The notes beneath the pieces are model-generated. The model was not told the origin of the DNA. It did not search any database and saw nothing but the letters and a program-made list of their open reading frames with translations. Position numbers and translations under genes: made by a program. This document shows, piece by piece, positions 18,820 to 29,220 of a stretch of 64,000 nt of DNA. The stretch is from assembly GCA_029834535.1 (NCBI GenBank), contig JAQMWT010000081.1:1-64000 (forward strand), given 5' to 3'. Position 1 is the stretch's first letter; each line of letters starts with the position of its first letter. The stretch comes from Chrysophaeum taylorii. Taxonomy: Eukaryota; Sar; Pelagophyceae; Pelagomonadales; Pelagomonadaceae.

Positions 18820-19539
18820 CTAGGATATGCGTGTCCGTCTTTCCTGGAGGCGCGTCATGGCGTGCGATGGTCTGGAGAAAGTGCACGTCTTGGGAAATTC
18901 CGCGTTGCTTATGAAATCCAGCATGTTGGTGTCCATCGGCAGATCGACGATGCGCGTGCCATTCAACGACACGAGCACGCTCGCCGGGACGACGCCGAGC
19001 GAGAGGGCGGGCTCGTCGACGGTGAAGACCACCGGAATCACGACGTCCGCGTAAACGGCAAAGGCAATCCCGAGCCTACCCCACTCCTCGAAAGATACCG
19101 TGTACTCGGCGGGGAGTATCGGGAGAAAGGCATTGAGATAGCAAGCCAACCAACTAGCGATGCTGGCCTTGCGCTTCACCTTGACCGTCCAACGGCGCGC
19201 GTCGCTGGCGATGACGAGCGCGTTGGCATGGCTCGAGAATTTGAGGCCGGGCTCATCCCAGGGGATCGTCGCTTGCGCGCGGACGAGCTTTTGTTTGCCG
19301 CAATGGAGGCCGTCGGGACTCCCCCACAAGACCCCAGCCGTGTTCAAGTCCTCGACCTGTGCAGCAGCAGGTCTTGCGGCGACGACGACGATGCTCGTTG
19401 CATCGATGCCATGTCGAATGATATCGGCCACGAGGGAGAAGGAGCTCGCTGTGGCCGTCTCACGAGTCGGCCTTACTTTCGGCGCACTCGAGGACGACGC
19501 TTGTTTGGATGCCTCTTGGGCCGACGCGCCAGCGCCCAT
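18820..19539 (-). CDS. PDZ-like protein with myristoylation-type N-terminus
   Basis: 239 aa, ATG at 19539. The N-terminus MGAGASAQEASK fits an N-myristoylation signal (Gly2, Ser6). The C-terminal part (~residues 165-225: ALSLGVVPASVLVSLNG, then RIVDLPMDTNM and CTFSRPS) resembles a PDZ fold half (G..p...l.sinG..i...p....l). The middle carries a beta-rich segment (ARRWTVKVKRK, VSFEEWGRLGIAF). Membrane-attached scaffold is an inference; the domain match is weak and the protein could be a lineage-specific family. It is divergently arranged with the glycosyltransferase-sulfotransferase gene; about 138 bp separate the two start codons. Confidence 0.6.
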   Translation of the reverse strand: MGAGASAQEASKQASSSSAPKVRPTRETATASSFSLVADIIRHGIDATSIVVVAARPAAAQVEDLNTAGVLWGSPDGLHCGKQKLVRAQATIPWDEPGLKFSSHANALVIASDARRWTVKVKRKASIASWLACYLNAFLPILPAEYTVSFEEWGRLGIAFAVYADVVIPVVFTVDEPALSLGVVPASVLVSLNGTRIVDLPMDTNMLDFISNAEFPKTCTFSRPSHAMTRLQERRTRIS

Positions 19540-19677
19540 TATGGGTTCAAACCAGAGTAGGTTGTAGGAGCCGTTGAGTGTTGACTTCGCGTCGTAGAAG
19601 TGCTGTCCCTAAACCCTCGTAAAGGAGTGCACCACACAATCACAACGTGGTGCTTGTTGTTTAATGGTGGTGCTCGG

Positions 19678-21558
19678 ATGTGGCGCCAGTGGATAATCGT
19701 CGCGGTCCGTCTCGCAATGGTCATTGGGCGGGGCTCGACCACCGAGCTCGAGGCGTGGGTGTCGGCGCACGTCCGAAGTAGCTGCGAGCTCGGTCTCAGC
19801 TCGTCGTTAGACCTGCGTCTCGTGCTGCGGCCCGGGGAGGTGCTGCGCGAGGCGTCGCAGATCGACGAGGCTCTCGAGGGTCGGCCCGCCCTCTGCCACA
19901 TCCGGTTGCCGGCGGCCCCGCGGACCCCGAGCCGCCACAGCATGCTGTCGTTCGCGACGAGCGCGTCGTATCTCGCCCAATCGCAGCGCAAGAAAATTAC
20001 GCTCTTGAGCGCCCTCGCGAGCCGCGCGCGATGGGCGAACGACTACGGCATGCCGTACTTCATTTGGATCGGCACGCTCAACTCGCGGCCGCCGAAGGAG
20101 TCGATGGCGTGGTGCAACGAGAAAGGCAAGGAATCGGGTCACGTGATCAAAGTTCTGGCGTTGCTCGCGATGCTCGAGCTGCGCGTCGCCGAGCGGCGGC
20201 GGTTCGACGTGGTCATGTACGCAGACATGGACACGATGCCGGTTCGGCGCGACGTGGCCCTCGACGCCTACTTGTCGCTCGCGCCCGAAGCCAACGTAAT
20301 CGCCTCGTCGAATCCTCGAAACGCGATAATCATGAACAGCGGCGTCTTCTTTCTCCGCAACACTCGGTGGTCGCGCCATTTTCTCGAGGGCTGGTGGCAC
20401 CGTCGGTGCGGCTACAAGGATCAGCTCTCGTTGTGGTCGACGCTCTTTTCCTTGTGGGCAGACCACGGGTTCCCGCAGTTCTCGGCGAGGCCCGAGCTCT
20501 TCCACAATTACACCGTGGCCAGAGACTACGCTCTGCGCGCGCTCGTCGACATTCGAAACGCGACGTGGCCCGCGCTCCGCGACGACCGCTGGCCCTGCGA
20601 AGGCCGCTGTGGCCGAATTCTCTCAGCGCACCAGTGCATCATCGAGCCGCTGCGGTTGCGCGAAGTTCTGCTGCTGCCGGTCGCGCCGTTCGCCGACGCC
20701 GCCGGGCGCCTCCTGCCCGCGCTCCAGGGCACGGGCTCCTACGGGCTCTTGTGCCACGGCGCATGCGGCAACCTCTCTCACCTCAGGGAATCCCCGGTGG
20801 GGTGCTATCGCGTCATCCGCGACATCCGCGTGCGCGACGCTCGGGCACCGCCCTCTACGCAATGCGCCGAATGCCCCGACGCGAGCTGCGCGCGCTGCGG
20901 ATATTGCGACGTCGCCTACGGCCACCAAAGGCCGAATGTGGCCACCGCACGCTTCGCCGACATCGACTCGTGCGTGGCCGCCTGGCCCCACACCAAGATT
21001 ATCGGGGTTGGCTGGTTAAAAACGGGTCTTTCGAGCCTACGCGAGATATTTCGACGCGCGAGCCTTTTTCCCGTCTGCTCCGTCAAGAAGCTCGCCAACA
21101 TAGACGGCTGCAAGAGCGTCACCACCACGCGGCTCGGTTGGGAGATAGACTTCGTACGCCAGGCCAAGCAAATCTATCCCCGAGCGAAGTTTATCCTCAC
21201 GACCCGCGATTCCGCAAAATGGAACGCGTCGATTTCCGACTGGTTCGCACACCCCCAAATCCGGCGCAACGCGGTATCTCACACCGTACCTCACGCACCC
21301 GGCACCATCGAGCTCGTCGAGGCCTACCACCGATACAACGATGACGTCCGCGAATTGTTCTCGAGCGAACCGGATCGCTTCCTAGAGGTCGATATCGAGA
21401 GTCCGCAAAAGTCGACGGCCGCAATCTGCGACTTCGTCGACCCGGCAATTTCTCGGACCGTACCTCAGTGCGCCTGGCCCTTTCCGCACAAGGGAGCGAA
21501 CTGCAGACTCCACGGTCATGGTCTCGGTAGGCGCGGCGCCGAGTGTGCTACTATCTGA
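19678..21558 (+). CDS. Glycosyltransferase-sulfotransferase fusion protein
   Basis: 626 aa from the ATG at 19678, chosen because it begins a signal-anchor (MWRQWIIVAVRLAMVIG); in-frame codons upstream have only GTG. The N-terminal enzyme (~residues 100-300) resembles GT34-like nucleotide-sugar transferases: VVMYADMDTMPVRRD carries the metal-binding DxD (D183), followed by IIMNSGVFFLRNTRWSRHF. The C-terminal enzyme (~440-600) resembles the Sulfotransfer_4-type family: IIGVGWLKTGLSSLREIF is the PAPS 5'-phosphosulfate loop and FILTTRDSAKWNASI the 3'-phosphate site. A Cys-rich linker (~395-430, CAECPDASCARCGYCD) joins them. The likely role is Golgi assembly of a sulfated glycan, with one polypeptide adding a sugar and a sulfate. 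The linkage between the two activities is inference. Confidence 0.75.
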   Translation: MWRQWIIVAVRLAMVIGRGSTTELEAWVSAHVRSSCELGLSSSLDLRLVLRPGEVLREASQIDEALEGRPALCHIRLPAAPRTPSRHSMLSFATSASYLAQSQRKKITLLSALASRARWANDYGMPYFIWIGTLNSRPPKESMAWCNEKGKESGHVIKVLALLAMLELRVAERRRFDVVMYADMDTMPVRRDVALDAYLSLAPEANVIASSNPRNAIIMNSGVFFLRNTRWSRHFLEGWWHRRCGYKDQLSLWSTLFSLWADHGFPQFSARPELFHNYTVARDYALRALVDIRNATWPALRDDRWPCEGRCGRILSAHQCIIEPLRLREVLLLPVAPFADAAGRLLPALQGTGSYGLLCHGACGNLSHLRESPVGCYRVIRDIRVRDARAPPSTQCAECPDASCARCGYCDVAYGHQRPNVATARFADIDSCVAAWPHTKIIGVGWLKTGLSSLREIFRRASLFPVCSVKKLANIDGCKSVTTTRLGWEIDFVRQAKQIYPRAKFILTTRDSAKWNASISDWFAHPQIRRNAVSHTVPHAPGTIELVEAYHRYNDDVRELFSSEPDRFLEVDIESPQKSTAAICDFVDPAISRTVPQCAWPFPHKGANCRLHGHGLGRRGAECATI

Positions 21559-21855
21559 ACACACGGACTGTGCGGGTTGCGTGCGCTTTGCGAGTGCTTG
21601 GCCTTTGTGGTCGGTCGGTCGGTCGGTCGGTCGGTCGGTCGTCTTGAGCGTCTCCGCACACATTGGAAAGCTGGATGACCAAGGCAGCACAGCGGTGATG
21701 AAGGCGGCAACCGTCGATATGATATGTTATTTTGGCGATGATGCTGCTGGGATGTTCGGATTTTTGATGTGTCCGTTGACTTCTTCTTGAAGCCCGAAGA
21801 AACTAATAATAATGAGTTTTCGCGTGTTTGACACACACGGTCCTCTCTTCGCCTG
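21559..21855. other. Intergenic region with (GGTC)n tract
   Basis: No gene supported. A GGTC tandem tract lies at 21610-21640. Apparent ORFs read through it as TDRP repeats. Confidence 0.55.
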
Positions 21856-21990
21856 CACCCCGACTAGGTCCCGCGTACTTATCTCCGCCCGTCAGGCACA
21901 TCCCTCATATCCCACAAACCCACCCACATCCTTCATGCTCCCCACACACACCCCCCTCTTAGCAGTCGACATTTAAAGACACACACAGGC
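21856..21990 (+). repeat. Dispersed repeat 1, copy C, directly upstream of a small gene
   Basis: About 130 bp nearly identical to copy B (15366-15500). It ends about 30 bp before the ATG at 22022 and in the same orientation, so its AT-rich end (CATTTAAAGACAC) could serve as a core promoter for that gene. That role is inference. Confidence 0.85.
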
Positions 21991-22021
21991 ACAAAGAAGG
22001 CTTGATCTCGCAACAACAAGG

Positions 22022-22345
22022 ATGAGTTCGCAGGAAGTCACAAAGTTCCTCGCAGGCAACGTGACCTACACGTCGTGCAGTGGCATTGTCGAGCGCGGCC
22101 CAAGCATCGCGCAGAGCATGGGCTACGGCACGTACGGAACGGGTATTGTGAAAGGGTCTCTCGCAGCCGAAGGGATGCGCATCGAGGCCAAAGCCAACGG
22201 CGGTGGCGTGCCCGCGATGAAGAAGAGCGGTGTTACTGCGTCGCTCCAGAGTATTGGCGACACTGGTCGAATCAAACCTGCCGCCGCCAAATCGCTCAAC
22301 AAGGCGCTCGTGCGCAGTGGCATCAAGCGAACGACCAAAAAGTAG
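22022..22345 (+). CDS. Small basic Gly/Ser-rich protein of unknown function
   Basis: 107 aa, ATG at 22022, stop TAG. Not recognised. It is basic (C-terminus GIKRTTKK), Gly-rich in the centre (GYGTYGTGIVKG), with no signal peptide or membrane segment. The third-position GC bias is like that of host genes, which supports real coding. It lies immediately after dispersed repeat copy C. Length and composition leave open a structural or nucleic-acid-associated protein, but nothing specific can be claimed. Confidence 0.55.
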   Translation: MSSQEVTKFLAGNVTYTSCSGIVERGPSIAQSMGYGTYGTGIVKGSLAAEGMRIEAKANGGGVPAMKKSGVTASLQSIGDTGRIKPAAAKSLNKALVRSGIKRTTKK

Positions 22346-22744
22346 GTACTGAAGAAGGGAGACTTCGTATTTGTGGTGTGCTGTGCGGACCACCAGCCCC
22401 GTCACGAATTTGCTCGAGGCCCTCACACGCATTGATTGATTGACTGATTGTGCAAACAAAACATCGGAGTTGATTGATAACCTTTCTTCCCCATACAAGG
22501 TCGTTCTATTGCACCTTGCTCCTCAGGGCGGGTGCATATCGCGGAGCACCTTGCTTGATGCACGCATCTCCCCTGATTCCCCAATAAGAGATGGGCACAT
22601 CCTCTCTCCTGGGCAGGCAGGCAGGCAGGCAGGCAGGCGGGCGGGCGGGCATCTGTCTCTCTCTCTCTCTCTACTCTCTCTGTCTGTCTGTCTCTCTGTC
22701 TAAGGACCAGTTGTTGTCCTTTAGTTCACAACAATGTACATAGG
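22346..22744. other. Intergenic region with (GGCA)n, (GGCG)n and (CT)n microsatellites
   Basis: No gene supported. Simple repeats: GGCA/GGCG at 22613-22650 and CT-rich tracts at 22653-22700. Confidence 0.6.
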
Positions 22745-24205
22745 TCAGAAGGATTTGTGGGTCGGTTGAGGAAGGTCGTTGACGTCGAGGCGCCAGGGAG
22801 TGTGGCGGCGGAGTTCGTCGATGAAGGGCTTTGAGGCGTCGCCGGCCGGCTTTTCGAGAAGCGGGCGGTCCTCCAAGGCAAGCTCCCCGAGGTAGAATTC
22901 CTTGAGGTACAAGAAGGACTGGCGGCTGACGTGGTAGAGCTCGAACATGACCGCGCAGTCGCAGTCGAGGGCTTGGTCGGGGATGATCCTGTCGCCGCCC
23001 GGGTGCTCGGGGAGCCAGCGGGTGATGTCGAGGACCATGTAATCGAGGACGAGGAGGGTCTCGGAGCGGGGCGTCGAGCGTCCGCCGAGGGCGTTTCGGG
23101 CTTTGACCTCGTCGAGGCGGATGGGCACGCGACTCACCCTCTCCTCGAAGGAGCCCAAGACCTGGCGGCAGCGGTCTCGCAACCCAGAAATTCCCAGAAT
23201 TTCGGCAGCTCTCAAGAGATCTGGGGCGAGCAAAGGATCGAACTTGAAGACTTGGGTCGGTCGACGCTCGGCGTGCTCGAGGTAGAGCAAAACGCGGTCG
23301 AAGGTGCAGCAGTCGAGCGGCACGGAGCAAGAGGTCGTTTCGTCGTACTTCCCCTTACCGGCTTGAGCGACGCGGGTGAGCGAAACGCACGGCCGCAAAA
23401 GGGCTCGGCGGACCGGAAATATCTCGTCGTCCTCGTCGCATCTCACCTCGACGCGGTCGGCCTTTTGCTCGGGGGGAGGGATCTCGGGGTTGTTAGAAAG
23501 GTCGAGCAATCTGGCGTCGTCCGAAACTACGAACGTCTCGGTCGTCGCGAGCACTAGACCCCTGTACTCGTCGTCATCATCATCTGCGACGGAGCGAAGC
23601 TCTCGGACGCGAGCGACAATATCGCGGCCGTCCACCCGAACCACAAACACTTCCGAGAGCGTTACGAGACAATCGAAAGTATGACGCGCGAGCGTCGACG
23701 CGAGTCGGACGCCGTCGACGCGAGCCGCGGGCCCTTGCCTCGGCCGCGCTTCGAATACCACAAGATCTAAGGGCGGGTCCGGCCGGATCTCGACATCGGT
23801 CGCGCCGATGGCGGCTTCGCGGCAGTCCATCGCCACGTGGCGCCCTCGATAAAGCGTCCACTCGACGTCTTGGTCCACGCAGACCCTCGAGTTGAGGCGC
23901 TGCGCCTCGTTCAGCGCGATCGCCCCCGCCTCGACCTCCCCCGTCCGCGCGACGACCACCGCGGCAGGGTGTTCGTGCGCGTGCAGTCGCACCCCCTCGC
24001 GCGCCGCGATCGCGGCCAGTTTTGGGGGAAGCGAGGCTAAAGCGACGCGACCGCAATTTTCGCCGTCGCGGGCGTCGACAACGCGCAGCCTCACTTTCTC
24101 GTCTCCCTGCGCCGTCGCATGGGAGGACGGCAGCTGGAACTCGACGATGTGACCCTTGCGAATCTCCTTCGCCTGCTGATTCTGCGTCCCCCTCCGCCAC
24201 GCCAT
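22745..24205 (-). CDS. NSF-N-like / BTB-SKP1 / cytochrome b5 fusion protein
   Basis: 486 aa, ATG at 24205. Three modules can be read. Residues ~10-225 resemble the double-psi and beta subdomains of the NSF/CDC48 N-terminal region (GAIALNEAQRLNSRV, then RLASTLARHTFDCLVTLSE and VFVVRVDGRDIVARVREL). Residues ~250-355 resemble a SKP1/BTB fold (VEVRCDEDDEIFPVRRALL, then CTFDRVLLYLEH, then APDLLRAAEILGISGLRD). Residues ~365-455 are a cytochrome b5 domain with the heme-ligand motif EHPGGDRI (near 400) and a second candidate ligand in ELYHVSRQSF. BTB proteins often act as Cullin adaptors and cytochrome b5 domains bind heme, so a heme-responsive adaptor is conceivable. I know of no family with this combination, and that functional idea is inference. 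Confidence 0.7.
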   Translation of the reverse strand: MAWRRGTQNQQAKEIRKGHIVEFQLPSSHATAQGDEKVRLRVVDARDGENCGRVALASLPPKLAAIAAREGVRLHAHEHPAAVVVARTGEVEAGAIALNEAQRLNSRVCVDQDVEWTLYRGRHVAMDCREAAIGATDVEIRPDPPLDLVVFEARPRQGPAARVDGVRLASTLARHTFDCLVTLSEVFVVRVDGRDIVARVRELRSVADDDDDEYRGLVLATTETFVVSDDARLLDLSNNPEIPPPEQKADRVEVRCDEDDEIFPVRRALLRPCVSLTRVAQAGKGKYDETTSCSVPLDCCTFDRVLLYLEHAERRPTQVFKFDPLLAPDLLRAAEILGISGLRDRCRQVLGSFEERVSRVPIRLDEVKARNALGGRSTPRSETLLVLDYMVLDITRWLPEHPGGDRIIPDQALDCDCAVMFELYHVSRQSFLYLKEFYLGELALEDRPLLEKPAGDASKPFIDELRRHTPWRLDVNDLPQPTHKSF

Positions 24206-24607
24206 CAACTCCTCGATTTTAATCCTTACCCTTGCTGGTTGGTCCCTTCTTGGTCAACCAACCAAGGGTTTTTATTTAGGCTCGGGTAGACAGACAGACA
24301 GACACGCGGCGACAACAATCAATATATATATCCCCTCCGGCGCGCCTTCCGCAACAATAAATGTCGTCTCTACCGCCGCCGCCGCCGCCGCCGCCGCGAG
24401 GTCTGGTCCGTCCGATTAATTAACTCTCTCGAAAGGCGAAACATCATGATCATCATCATAATGCACAAAGAAACGAAAACGACGAGGCGAGGCACCTTTA
24501 GAAGAAGAAGAAGAAGGAGGAGGAGGAGGTCACGGGGGAAAAAAAAAACAACGGGGAGAAGAAGTGAGCAACGAAACTTTGAGGGGATCCAGACTGGCCT
24601 ACAATTC
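24206..24607. other. Intergenic region with short repeats
   Basis: Contains a CAGA tract near 24285-24305, a CCG tract at 24370-24398 and a (GAA/GGA)n tract near 24499-24530. No gene supported. The sequence up to 24608 is probably the 3' UTR of the ABC transporter. Confidence 0.5.
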
Positions 24608-27600
24608 TTAATCGGTGACGGGCGGCGGGCGGAGGACGCAGCAGCAGCCGACACAGCCCCAGATACCTGGGGGAAAGAAAAAAAAAAAAAATCATCAGCT
24701 CCGAACGGAAAAGGAAACGCACTTATGATGAGGAAGAGGATGAGGACCGTGGAGGCTTGGATGACGAAGATGGAGGCGGCGACGCAGGCGAAGGCGAGGA
24801 GGCCGCCGGTCCACGCGAGGATTTTGTGCTGGCGGCGCGTGCAGCCGGTCATTCTCGGCTCGGGGGCCGCCAAGAATTCCTCGACGAGGGCGAAGTTGTC
24901 GTCGGCGTCGTATTCCTTGACAGTCTTGATGAAAACCGACTCGAGGGAGGGCTGGGAGATGGAGTAGTCCGTGATGGATAAGGATTTTTTATTTCTCTCG
25001 AGGTGTTCGAAGGCCGCGCCGAGGCGCATCGCATCTCTCCCGACCTCGAAGACGAGGACGCCGCCCGTCGTGGAGGTGAGGGCGGCTTTCTTGCCGAAGA
25101 GGCCGTCGACGAGAGATTTGACGGCGTCGCGCTGCTTTGGGGGCACCGAGACGGACAGTTCGTAATTTTTTCCGAGGGAGTTTTTGAGATGCTGGATGGT
25201 GCCGAGGCAGCGGAGCTTGCCCTTGACCATGATGCCAACGCGGTCGCAGAGAGCCTCGACTTCCTCCATCAAATGCGAGGTGAGGACGACGGCGCGGGCG
25301 TCCATCGTGGCTCTCAAGACGTTCCAGAGGTTGCGTCTCGAGACGGGGTCCAAGCCGGCCGAGGGTTCGTCGAGGAGGACGAGGCCGGGGTCGCCGACAA
25401 TCGCGATCGCGACGCAGAGCTTGCGCTTCATGCCGCCGCTGAGCCTCGAGGCGAGCTTGAACGCGTGCGGGCGGAGCTCGAGTTGGTCGAGGGCAGCCTC
25501 GACGAGGCGGGAGGCCTCGGGTCCCGGGACGCCGCGGAGCTGGGCGAAGAACTTGAGGTGGTCGGCGCAGGTCAGGTAGTCCCACAACGTGTTTTGCTGG
25601 GAGACGACGCCGAGGACCTTGGAGGCCTCCTCGAAGTCGTCGAGGACGCTGTGGCAGTCGATCCAGACGTCTCCCGCCGTAGGGGCGGCGGCGCGGAGGA
25701 TCATGTTGAGGGTCGTCGACTTGCCCGCGCCGTTGGCGCCGAGGAGGCCAAAGACCTCGCCGCGCGAGACCCGGAAGGAGCAGTCGTGCACGGCGCAGGT
25801 GTCGGTCTTGGTCGGGTCGGGGGCCGGGTAGACCTTGCGAAGGTGCCTGACGACGAGCGCGTAGGCGGGAAAGCCCGTTTCGGCCTCGACGAAGTCGTCG
25901 GGGGTCGTCATCGCGACGACGGCGTCGCGCTCGGCGCGGACGTCGTCGTCGCCGTCGGCGGCGTCGATCACGGCCTGCGTCGGGTCGACGCGTTCGAGGG
26001 GAAGCAACTTCCGGAGGTCCTGGCCGTAGAAGAAGGCGCAAAACGCGCAGAACTCGGCGGCGACGAGAACCATGATGACGTAGAATCGAGGGCAGTATTT
26101 TTGGGGGAGGGGGATCGAGTTGGCGATGTTGTAGAAGCCGATCCAGAAGGCTCCCTGGGGGCTCAAGAGCGTCAGAAGCCACAGCAATACCCCCTGGATC
26201 TGGTCGTAGTCGAATTCGCGATAATACGAGTGGATCACGAGGTACGCGAGGAGACCGATGATTTGGGGAGCTAGAAGCTGGGCGAGCTGGATGCCCGGGA
26301 CCGTCACGACGCAGCGCTTGGCCGACTCGAAGGCGAAGGCGATCGCGTAGGAGTAGGCAATAATGTAGCCGCCAAACTCGAGCACGAAGTAAAAAATCCC
26401 GGCATTCTCGAGCCACCTCGTCATCCCCGCCGAGAGGGCGGCGATCCAGTACGATACGGCGACCACAAGAAAGAGCGCGTAGTCGCCCAAGAAAGATCCG
26501 AGCCAGTAGGCCCGGACCTCGCAGCCCGTGACGCTCAGGAGCGTGCGGAGTTGGCGCTCGCGCTCGAGAACGACGTGCTCGGCGACGAGCGCCGGGTAGA
26601 TCAGCCACGACCCCGCGCATATCGCGGCCGTGATTTCGTCGTTGAGCTTGTCGTTGTCGGTGATGACTTGGTACGAGTTGAGCGCGAAGGCGGCCGCCAC
26701 GCCCGCGATCGGGAGGAAGAGGAGCGCGACCGTCTTGAAGTCGCGGATCGCGACCCTCAACCTCTTCTCGGCGACGCCCGCGACCTGCGTGGCCGCGCTC
26801 GCGTAGAACTTCCTGCCGCCGCCGATGCGGAGATCCTGCTGCGAATCGCGGCTGGTCGTGGTAGGTGCGACCGTCTCGTCGGCCCCGACCTCCAAAAACA
26901 CCTCCTCTAGAGTGGTCACGGTGAGGCCGTAGCTCGAGATTCCGAGTTCTGATTTGCGCGCGTCGAGGGCCGCGAAAAGCAGAGGATACTTAGATTCCGA
27001 TTCGCGCGGAAGCGTCGCCACGACCTGCCGGTGCTGCGCCCCGAGGCGGCGGCGAGACTTAGAGAAAGAACCTTCTCTTTCTAATTCAGAATCGGCGACG
27101 CGGCGCGCGCCGGGGACCGTTTTTTCTAATAGCGAATCCAGAGCCGCGACGTCGATAGACGTCGCCTCGCCGAGCGCCGCGGCAGACCCCGTCGCGGCCG
27201 CGCAGACGATGCGGTACCCCGCCCCAAAATGGCTCTTCAGAAACGCCGAGGTCCCGAGGCACCGGAGCTTGCCGTGGGCCATGATGCCGATCCTGTCTCC
27301 GAGGACGTCCGCCTCGTCCATGTAGTGGGTGGTTAAGAGCACGGTCCTTCCGGGTTTGGAGGCGGCGAGGAGGTCCCAGAGCTCGCGGCGTGCCAACGCG
27401 TCCATCCCCGCCGTCGGCTCGTCGAGGAGACAGAATTTTGATCGGCCGCAAAGCGCGACGGCCGTCGACAGCTTGCGGCGCATGCCGCCGCTGAGCTCGT
27501 GCGCTCGGTGAGAAGCGCGGTGAGACAGGTGGAAACACCCCAACAGCTCTTCGGCCTCCGCGGCGGCGTCCTGGTCGTCCGAGCCTTTCAGAGAGGCGAA

Positions 27601-29115
27601 GAAGTCCAGGTGCTCGCGGGCCGTCAACAAATCAAACAAACAGTCGTGCTGCGGACACAGCCCGATGAGCTTGCGGACGCGGTCCATGTCGCCGCGGATC
27701 GCGTATCCGTACACCGTCGCGCCGCCGTCGTCCCTTCGCGAATCCGAGGGCAGGAGCCCCGTGAGCACGTTGATGCTCGTGGACTTGCCCGCGCCGTTGT
27801 GTCCCAGCAAAGAGAACACGCGACCCTCGAACATGTCGAACCGGAGGTCGTCGACGGCCACGAATTTCCCGAAAACTTTTCGGAGACCGTCGACCGCGAC
27901 CGTCGGCCGCTCGCCCGACGCGTCCTTCTCGAAAGCCTCCGGGTTTTCCTCCTTCTCCTCCTCCTCCGAGAGCGGGTTCTCGACGTCTTCCACCAAAAGG
28001 CGAGCGTCGTCGTCGTCGTCGGCCTCCTCGTGGATGGCGTCGTCCCGCCAATACGAGGGCGCGCACAGAAAGTACCACGGTTTGCGCGCGCCGTACTCGG
28101 ACGGAACGATCTGAGACAAGTACCACGAGACGAGGCAGTAGGCGAGGGCGTCCAGGAAGAGAATCGCGACGATCGTCGGCAAACGGATCCCGTGGTACTG
28201 GGTGTAGGTGTGGTACCGCACGTACGTCGCGTTATGCCACGGAATGGACTCCAACGAGGCGTCGTCCTCGTAGTCGGGGATGCCGGCGGTGGTAGCGCTG
28301 GTGTTGCACCCGATCGTGTAGAGCGCGTGCTTGACTTCGCAGCCCTCGCGGAGGCGCTTGTTGGGGTTGGGCCGCGGGTGCTTTCCTTCGGTCGGCGGTC
28401 CCCGGAACGAGTTGACGCCGAGTTCCAGCGCGACGTGCGGCAGCAACGACCACACCCCCAGCGCGAACGCGGGCTCGTCGTCGGTCGTGATGTCTGGCTG
28501 GAGGATGGCCATAAACAGCACGAGAGAAGCGATCTGAATTCCGAGAGCGACCTGGCCCGCGGTCTGCGCGCTCTCGAAAATGGATGAGACCGCGAACCCG
28601 AGGGCCGAAACAGCCATCGAGAACGCGAGAATCAGCCCGAAAACGTCCTGCCACGAGCCGTGGTTGAAGAGAGTCGTCGCCGACGAGAAGCAGGCGACGA
28701 CGAAGGCTACCGCGACCCCGACGCACGAGGCTTCGATGGCGTGCGCGGCCCAATACACGCTCTCCCGGAGCGACATAATCCTCATCGATTCGAGAAGCCG
28801 CGTCTGCTTCTCCGAGACGACCATCACCACGAGCGACTGCATCAGCATGATGAGCGCTACGGGCACAAATATCAGCTCCAAAAAGCCCGTCGAGTCGCGG
28901 TGCGGCCGATTGAATACATAATAGATAAGCCAGCACAGCAGCAGCCCCAGCAGCGGAACGCCGAACACTTGGAGATTCGCGCCGATCGACCGGCGCCGAA
29001 TTATCCAGTGCTTCTTCCGCACCATCACGACCAGCTGCCGAACGGCGTCGTGCTTCACGCACGACGACGACGACGACGACGCCCGCGGCGTAAGCAACGT
29101 GCGCTCCATGTCCAT
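24608..29115 (-). CDS. ABCA-type full-size ABC transporter (one intron, 24667-24722)
   Basis: Two exons, 29115-24723 and 24666-24608, give 1483 aa. The layout is TMD1-NBD1-TMD2-NBD2. NBD1 has Walker A GHNGAGKST (~residue 437), signature LSGGMRRKLS and Walker B CLLDEPTAGMD. NBD2 has GANGAGKST (~1124), LSGGMKRKLC and LVLLDEPSAGLD. The regulatory tails after each NBD are typical of ABCA. Such pumps move lipids across membranes. The ATG at 29115 is chosen because upstream codons only add an Asp run from a GAC microsatellite. The 56-nt intron (GTGCGT...CCCCCAG) keeps frame and gives a short membrane-plus-Cys C-terminus (WGCVGCCCVLRPPP) ending at TAA 24608. Without splicing the frame continues into simple repeats, which is implausible. 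The gene follows the hydrolase gene on the same strand by ~105 bp. Confidence 0.9.
24667..24722 (-). other. 56-nt spliceosomal intron in the ABCA gene
   Basis: Minus-strand GTGCGT donor and a long T tract before CCCCCAG acceptor. The exon phases match (4393 + 59 nt = 1484 codons). Confidence 0.7.
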
Positions 29116-29130
29116 TATAAATCTTCTCCG

Positions 29131-29166
<36 letters not shown>

Positions 29167-29220
29167 TCGGCTCTCGGCGGCGGCGGCGTCGTCGTCGTCG
29201 TCGTCAGAAAAAGGAGCCAA
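29116..29220. repeat. (GTC)n/(GAC)n microsatellite between genes
   Basis: Runs of GTC at 29137-29166 and 29188-29205 on the plus strand. They inflate the ABCA reading frame upstream of its likely start with Asp residues. Confidence 0.7.

Noticed and set aside
24370-24607. C-terminal continuation of the ABC transporter frame to 24370 (ends in runs of Leu and Arg)
   Set aside because: It translates microsatellites; the 56-nt intron gives a short sensible end at 24608 instead.
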